The notes under the pieces were generated by a model. That model was not told the DNA's origin, searched no databases, and saw nothing but the letters and a program-made list of their open reading frames with translations. A stretch of 64,000 bases of DNA from CALVUJ01 sp045128835. Lineage in GTDB: Bacteria; Bacillota_I; Bacilli_A; RFN20; DUOF01. Below, piece by piece: positions 60,914 through 64,000 of the stretch. Position numbers and translations under genes: made by a program. Position 1 is the first letter of the stretch. Each line of letters begins with the position of its first letter. The stretch lies in NCBI GenBank assembly GCA_045128835.1, contig JBGVRX010000026.1, forward strand, positions 25,567 through 89,566, in the 5' to 3' direction.

Positions 60914-62914
60914 TTATCTCATCAAAATACCTTTTTCACCTAATTTTGTTATTAAATGCATTAACCAAAAAGCGGTCTGACTTCTACGCATTAGAGCCTC
61001 ATTAACAGTTTCTATCTTATCTATATGAAAATGACCGTTTCTAACTTCATCTATACACTTACCATAGAATTTACAAGACACTTTGAATTCTTCTAATATT
61101 CCTTCTTTTTTATAGGCCATTAGAAGTGCATTGATAGCATAACCACATTCTAATTCATTTAAAGATTCAGCTGTTGGATTTTTTCCTTTTAATTTTATAC
61201 GATTTTTGGCAACGCTTTTTTTCCAACCATTTTCATAATAAGCAAATTTCTTATTTTCATCTTTATCATAAACTGTTTTATAAATCTTATCTTCATGATG
61301 TTGTACCAACACTTCTTTGATATATCTTTCTATTGCTTTTATTTGACACACCACTAAATTCGTATAATCGCCGCTTGCATAATCATAGTTCATATTGTAA
61401 GCACGCGCGAATGGTTCTATTAATTTTTCTCCAGTTACAATTTGATCAATTAAACTTTTATTATTTTTGATTGCTTCATAACATAAATCAATATCTTTTT
61501 TTGATAAATCGATAATTTCATACTCTAACTTTGCTTCTGTAATAATCCCTTTACAATTAGTATATTTATGAAATGCTGATTTAAAAAATTTCTTAACCAA
61601 ATCTTCTTTATCAGCATCTGTTAGATTATCTACCAAATATTTATTTATTGTAAAAACAGTATCTTGTAATTTATCTAATCTCTTTTCAACTTTTTCTTTA
61701 AATTCAATTATATCTTTGTCTTTTGAAGTAATTATTTGATTACTTATGTTTTTAGTTCTAACATATAAATTTAATGATCTATATATTTTTTTATCCATGT
61801 CCTTAACATGTTCTTTATCTCTCAAATAAATAAAGTAATCTATAATTTCTTCCATGTAATCAAAAAAACTTATTGAAAAAAGAGGACTTATTTCTGTTTT
61901 CAAAATATTTACTCCAGTCTTAGTTATAATTAGCGAGGCATTTTCTTTATGTGTGCGCAATAAATTTATGTAGAACTTTAAAACAGCACATTTATATAAA
62001 TCTTTATTAGACAATTTTCTTTTTTTACTTGAATCATATAATCTATTAATATACTTATCAAAACCATCAAACAACACTTTATCTTGAATAAACTCTCCAA
62101 AAAATTCTTGAACTTCAGCCATAATTTGTCCATAAATATGATCCCCGCTCAATCCTGTCTTCTCATGTTTTTTTATAAAATTATCTACTTCCTCTACTGT
62201 ATAGCATTCACAAAAAGAAAAATCTAATCTATCAAAAAGTTGTGATAAAAAATCACATAGTTTATAGTTATAACACCTATAATCAATTTCACTTTTTAAT
62301 TCTATAAAATAATCTACCAACACCTTTTGTTCTATTATTCTATTGGCTTTATTATAAAAGTCTATTAAATAATCAAATTTATTATTTTTAATTAACATTT
62401 TACATAAACCATTACAATATTGTCTAAAAAGTTCATCATGACAAATTTCTGAAATATCATATATTTCTTCTTTTGCTAATAACTCTTGATATATTGGATG
62501 ATAATATTTATCATCATGATTTTGCCAACAATTAATTGTAACAGGTCTTAAGTTAAGATTCGTTAGTTGATTGTATATCATAGAACGATTCAAAAAGAAG
62601 CGGAACAACAGAGTCATTAAATCAAATATTTCATCTTCGATTGGTTCTTTTATATTCTCCATATAGTAGTCAAAAAAAACTTTAAATAACAAATTCGCGA
62701 TAGCAGTAAAATTGTTCCTATCTTCAATCAAAATTTTCTCATTATCTTGTATTGATATTTTTGTATAAGTATTTTGATTTTCTTGTTTTTTTAATTTTTG
62801 AATATCTTCTTTTAATAATTCTACTAAACTATCATAATTAGTATCATTTAGTACTTTATTATCTAAACATTCTTGATACTTCAATAGTTGTTGTTTGACA
62901 TATTCATTTGTCAT
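60914..62914 (-). CDS. 666-aa protein with a C-terminal HEPN-like R-x4-H motif
   Basis: A large, charged, almost entirely helical protein without membrane segments. Near the end it carries VRNGHFHID, which fits the R-x4-6-H active site of HEPN ribonucleases (R625, H630), and the surrounding helices (NALLMAYKKEG, LMRRSQTAFWLMHL) fit a HEPN bundle. HEPN domains are common effectors in abortive-infection and CRISPR systems. AAGGAG precedes the ATG. It is flanked by mini-CRISPR units B2 and A2 on the same strand. A defence role is inferred; the N-terminal 500 residues are unrecognised. Confidence 0.5.
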   Translation of the reverse strand: MTNEYVKQQLLKYQECLDNKVLNDTNYDSLVELLKEDIQKLKKQENQNTYTKISIQDNEKILIEDRNNFTAIANLLFKVFFDYYMENIKEPIEDEIFDLMTLLFRFFLNRSMIYNQLTNLNLRPVTINCWQNHDDKYYHPIYQELLAKEEIYDISEICHDELFRQYCNGLCKMLIKNNKFDYLIDFYNKANRIIEQKVLVDYFIELKSEIDYRCYNYKLCDFLSQLFDRLDFSFCECYTVEEVDNFIKKHEKTGLSGDHIYGQIMAEVQEFFGEFIQDKVLFDGFDKYINRLYDSSKKRKLSNKDLYKCAVLKFYINLLRTHKENASLIITKTGVNILKTEISPLFSISFFDYMEEIIDYFIYLRDKEHVKDMDKKIYRSLNLYVRTKNISNQIITSKDKDIIEFKEKVEKRLDKLQDTVFTINKYLVDNLTDADKEDLVKKFFKSAFHKYTNCKGIITEAKLEYEIIDLSKKDIDLCYEAIKNNKSLIDQIVTGEKLIEPFARAYNMNYDYASGDYTNLVVCQIKAIERYIKEVLVQHHEDKIYKTVYDKDENKKFAYYENGWKKSVAKNRIKLKGKNPTAESLNELECGYAINALLMAYKKEGILEEFKVSCKFYGKCIDEVRNGHFHIDKIETVNEALMRRSQTAFWLMHLITKLGEKGILMR

Positions 62915-62930
62915 GTATTCATCTCCTTAT

Positions 62931-62960
62931 AAAAATACAGCCATACCGTGTGGTATGGCT
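62931..62960 (-). terminator. Hairpin terminator after the 165-aa gene
   Basis: AGCCATACC (62939-62947) pairs perfectly with GGTATGGCT (62952-62960); on the - strand five T residues follow after a short gap. Confidence 0.65.
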
Positions 62961-62974
62961 CATCTAGCTAATGG

Positions 62975-63472
62975 TTAAGCGATGTATCTTGACACCACTT
63001 CTTTCCATTTTTGGAGTTTTGCAACTTGTTCTCGCTTAAGGTTGACATATCTACGAAGGTTAGATGTATCGGTATGAGTATACCCACTATCATTGACCAA
63101 CGTGCTGTAACCTCTATCCACTTCATATATAGTATTTGTTTGATGTTGGATTATTTTATTAATCCTTTCTATTTCACCAGTCAAATACCTATACGCTAGG
63201 TTCATTGCTTTGTGATTTTTCTTGTATTGACACAAATCGCTTATTAACTCATTAAGTCTATGGGTACATTTACCTATTCCTCTAGAGATATCATCCATCT
63301 GTGCACTACGATTGCAATGATTTCTTTTAATGATCTTCCAAAGAGCATCTTGCTTCTCTTGAAGATCTTTTCTTTTAGCAAGTTCATGTTGCATTTGTCT
63401 ATAGATTGATTCAATATCAATCCTTTTTCCAACTACTCCAGCATTGAATGGTTTTCTGTTTGTTTTATTCAT
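62975..63472 (-). CDS. 165-aa helical protein, unknown
   Basis: A basic, helical protein with a Cys/His pair region (KRNHCNRSAQMDD ... GKCTHRLNEL ... DLCQYKKNH) that could bind a metal. A coiled-coil C-terminal part follows (LRRYVNLKREQVAKLQKW). The frame is open to 63496, but AAGGAG eight bases before the ATG at 63472 sets the start. It lies upstream of the HEPN-motif gene on the same strand, separated by a terminator. Confidence 0.5.
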   Translation of the reverse strand: MNKTNRKPFNAGVVGKRIDIESIYRQMQHELAKRKDLQEKQDALWKIIKRNHCNRSAQMDDISRGIGKCTHRLNELISDLCQYKKNHKAMNLAYRYLTGEIERINKIIQHQTNTIYEVDRGYSTLVNDSGYTHTDTSNLRRYVNLKREQVAKLQKWKEVVSRYIA

Positions 63473-63639
63473 GTTTTTTTCTCCTTCTGCCACCACAACA
63501 TAAGTTATGGGATACTCTTGGACTTTTTATTTTTGAGTATCTAAAAAATGGAGAAATAACCACTTGCTAGATGGCCAAATAATATCATTTCAACATTTCC
63601 ATGTCAACAAGGTTTCTTTAATTTTTTCCTTCTTTATAC

Positions 63640-63895
63640 AAAAAAAGCTCTATCAAACGATAGAGTTTTTCCTTATCTTAAATCAGCTATATTTCTTTCG
63701 TGAAGTACACCTCAAAATCAAACTTACCACTGTTTTACAGGTTCTTAGACCACGTAATTTGGAAGGGTATCAGAACAAATGTCAGTACTGAAGTGGTGGC
63801 ACAGCTGTTCTTAGACCACGTAATTTGGAAGGGTATCAGAACCTCAAAATTACTTAGGAACGATATATTTCTATATCGATATTTTCATTATAGCA
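63640..63895 (-). CRISPR. Mini-CRISPR unit A2: two identical 36-nt repeats, one 30-nt spacer
   Basis: On the - strand: extended -10 TGCTATAAT (63895-63887), 5' hairpin CGATATA/TATATCG (63878-63861), leader, repeat 1 (63842-63807), a 30-nt spacer (63806-63777), repeat 2 (63776-63741), a 75-nt tail and a terminator (CTCTATC/GATAGAG plus seven T residues, 63665-63640). The repeats are identical to each other and to the one in unit A1. The tail has a small GTG-TACTT-CAC hairpin and GATAAGG, but its pairing with the repeat is weak (GAGGUGUA against UACCCUUC, 7 of 8). Confidence 0.85.
63887..63895 (-). promoter_or_regulatory. Extended -10 promoter of unit A2
   Basis: TGCTATAAT on the - strand, identical to that of unit A1. 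Confidence 0.6.
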
Positions 63896-63930
63896 GTTAC
63901 TTCTTCTAATTACTACTATTTATAAATAAC

Positions 63931-64000
63931 AAAAAAAGAAAGGACTAACCTTTCTTTTTATTTTACTAATTTTTACTTTTCTCTTCCTTATTCATACATA
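63931..64000 (-). CRISPR. Mini-CRISPR unit B3, 3' end only (cut by window edge)
   Basis: The last 70 bases match, on the - strand, the end of the B units: the anti-repeat TATGTATGAA, the tail AATAAGGAAGAG and the terminator GAAAGG/CCTTTC with seven T residues (63954-63931). The repeats and spacer would lie beyond the window. The anti-repeat C-to-T change keeps a G-U pair with the B repeat. It sits directly beside unit A2, as B1 sits beside A1. Confidence 0.7.

Noticed and set aside
63485..63806. Nine-base match (TGCCACCAC) between the spacer of unit A2 and the leader of the nearby 165-aa gene
   Set aside because: The match is in the middle of the spacer and does not reach either end, so it is too short and misplaced to propose self-targeting.
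63564..63909. Two open frames on + through unit A2
   Set aside because: They translate the repeats and spacer themselves and lack a ribosome site; the repeat structure explains the sequence.

Overview
The window is a 64 kb piece of a very AT-rich genome from a spore-forming member of the Bacillota, most likely an uncultured Bacilli or Erysipelotrichia-like lineage. Supporting evidence: spo0A, spoIIGA, sigE, sigG, sigK, spoIVB and a spoVB-like flippase are present; a Gram-positive style dcw cluster is present (murE-mraY-murD-ftsW-murG-murB-ftsQ-ftsA-ftsZ, then sepF further on); AddAB replaces RecBCD; and the yqeG-yqeH-yhbY-nadD/yqeK-rsfS and tlyA-recN-spoIVB neighbourhoods are typical of Firmicutes. 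The exact genus cannot be read from the sequence. Layout: 0-6.6 kb is on the + strand (membrane protein, spo0A, dinB, a XerD-like recombinase, deoB, metG). Near 6.7 kb gene orientation flips and stays mostly - for the rest of the window, and a dif-like XerCD site lies exactly at that flip, so this looks like the replication terminus. Next to it is a small element of about 2.4 kb (6.7-9.1 kb), bounded by a repeated Xer half-site, with a Rep/HTH-like gene, a ribbon-helix-helix gene, a GC-rich hairpin and a structured RNA of about 275 nt of unknown family. 9.2-10.4 kb holds a coiled-coil gene and an orphan AbiEi-like gene. 10.4-34.9 kb is core: ribosome assembly and NAD genes, sigK, addAB, spoIVB, recN, tlyA, a Rel with a ruined hydrolase site, recJ, a fused secDF and membrane genes. 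34.9-40.3 kb carries ruvAB, truB, hisS and tRNA-His. 40.5-47.7 kb is poorly characterised (lipoprotein, small membrane and coiled-coil proteins, tRNA-Leu). 47.7-60.6 kb is the cell division, cell wall and early sporulation cluster. 60.6-64 kb is accessory and encodes a HEPN-motif protein and a small unknown protein. The most unusual content is a set of dispersed, self-contained mini-CRISPR units on the - strand at 36.5-36.7, 36.74-36.96, 60.64-60.87, 63.64-63.9 and 63.93 kb to the window end. Where complete they have an extended -10 promoter, a 5' hairpin, a 36-nt repeat, a 30-nt spacer, a second 36-nt repeat, a trailing region and an intrinsic terminator. In the B family the trailing region is an anti-repeat that folds back on the last repeat, so spacer plus repeat plus anti-repeat would make a natural single-guide-like RNA. 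Two repeat families (A and B) exist, and a B-then-A pair occurs at two loci. No cas gene is in the window. All coordinates and foldings were read by eye; no search or folding program was run.
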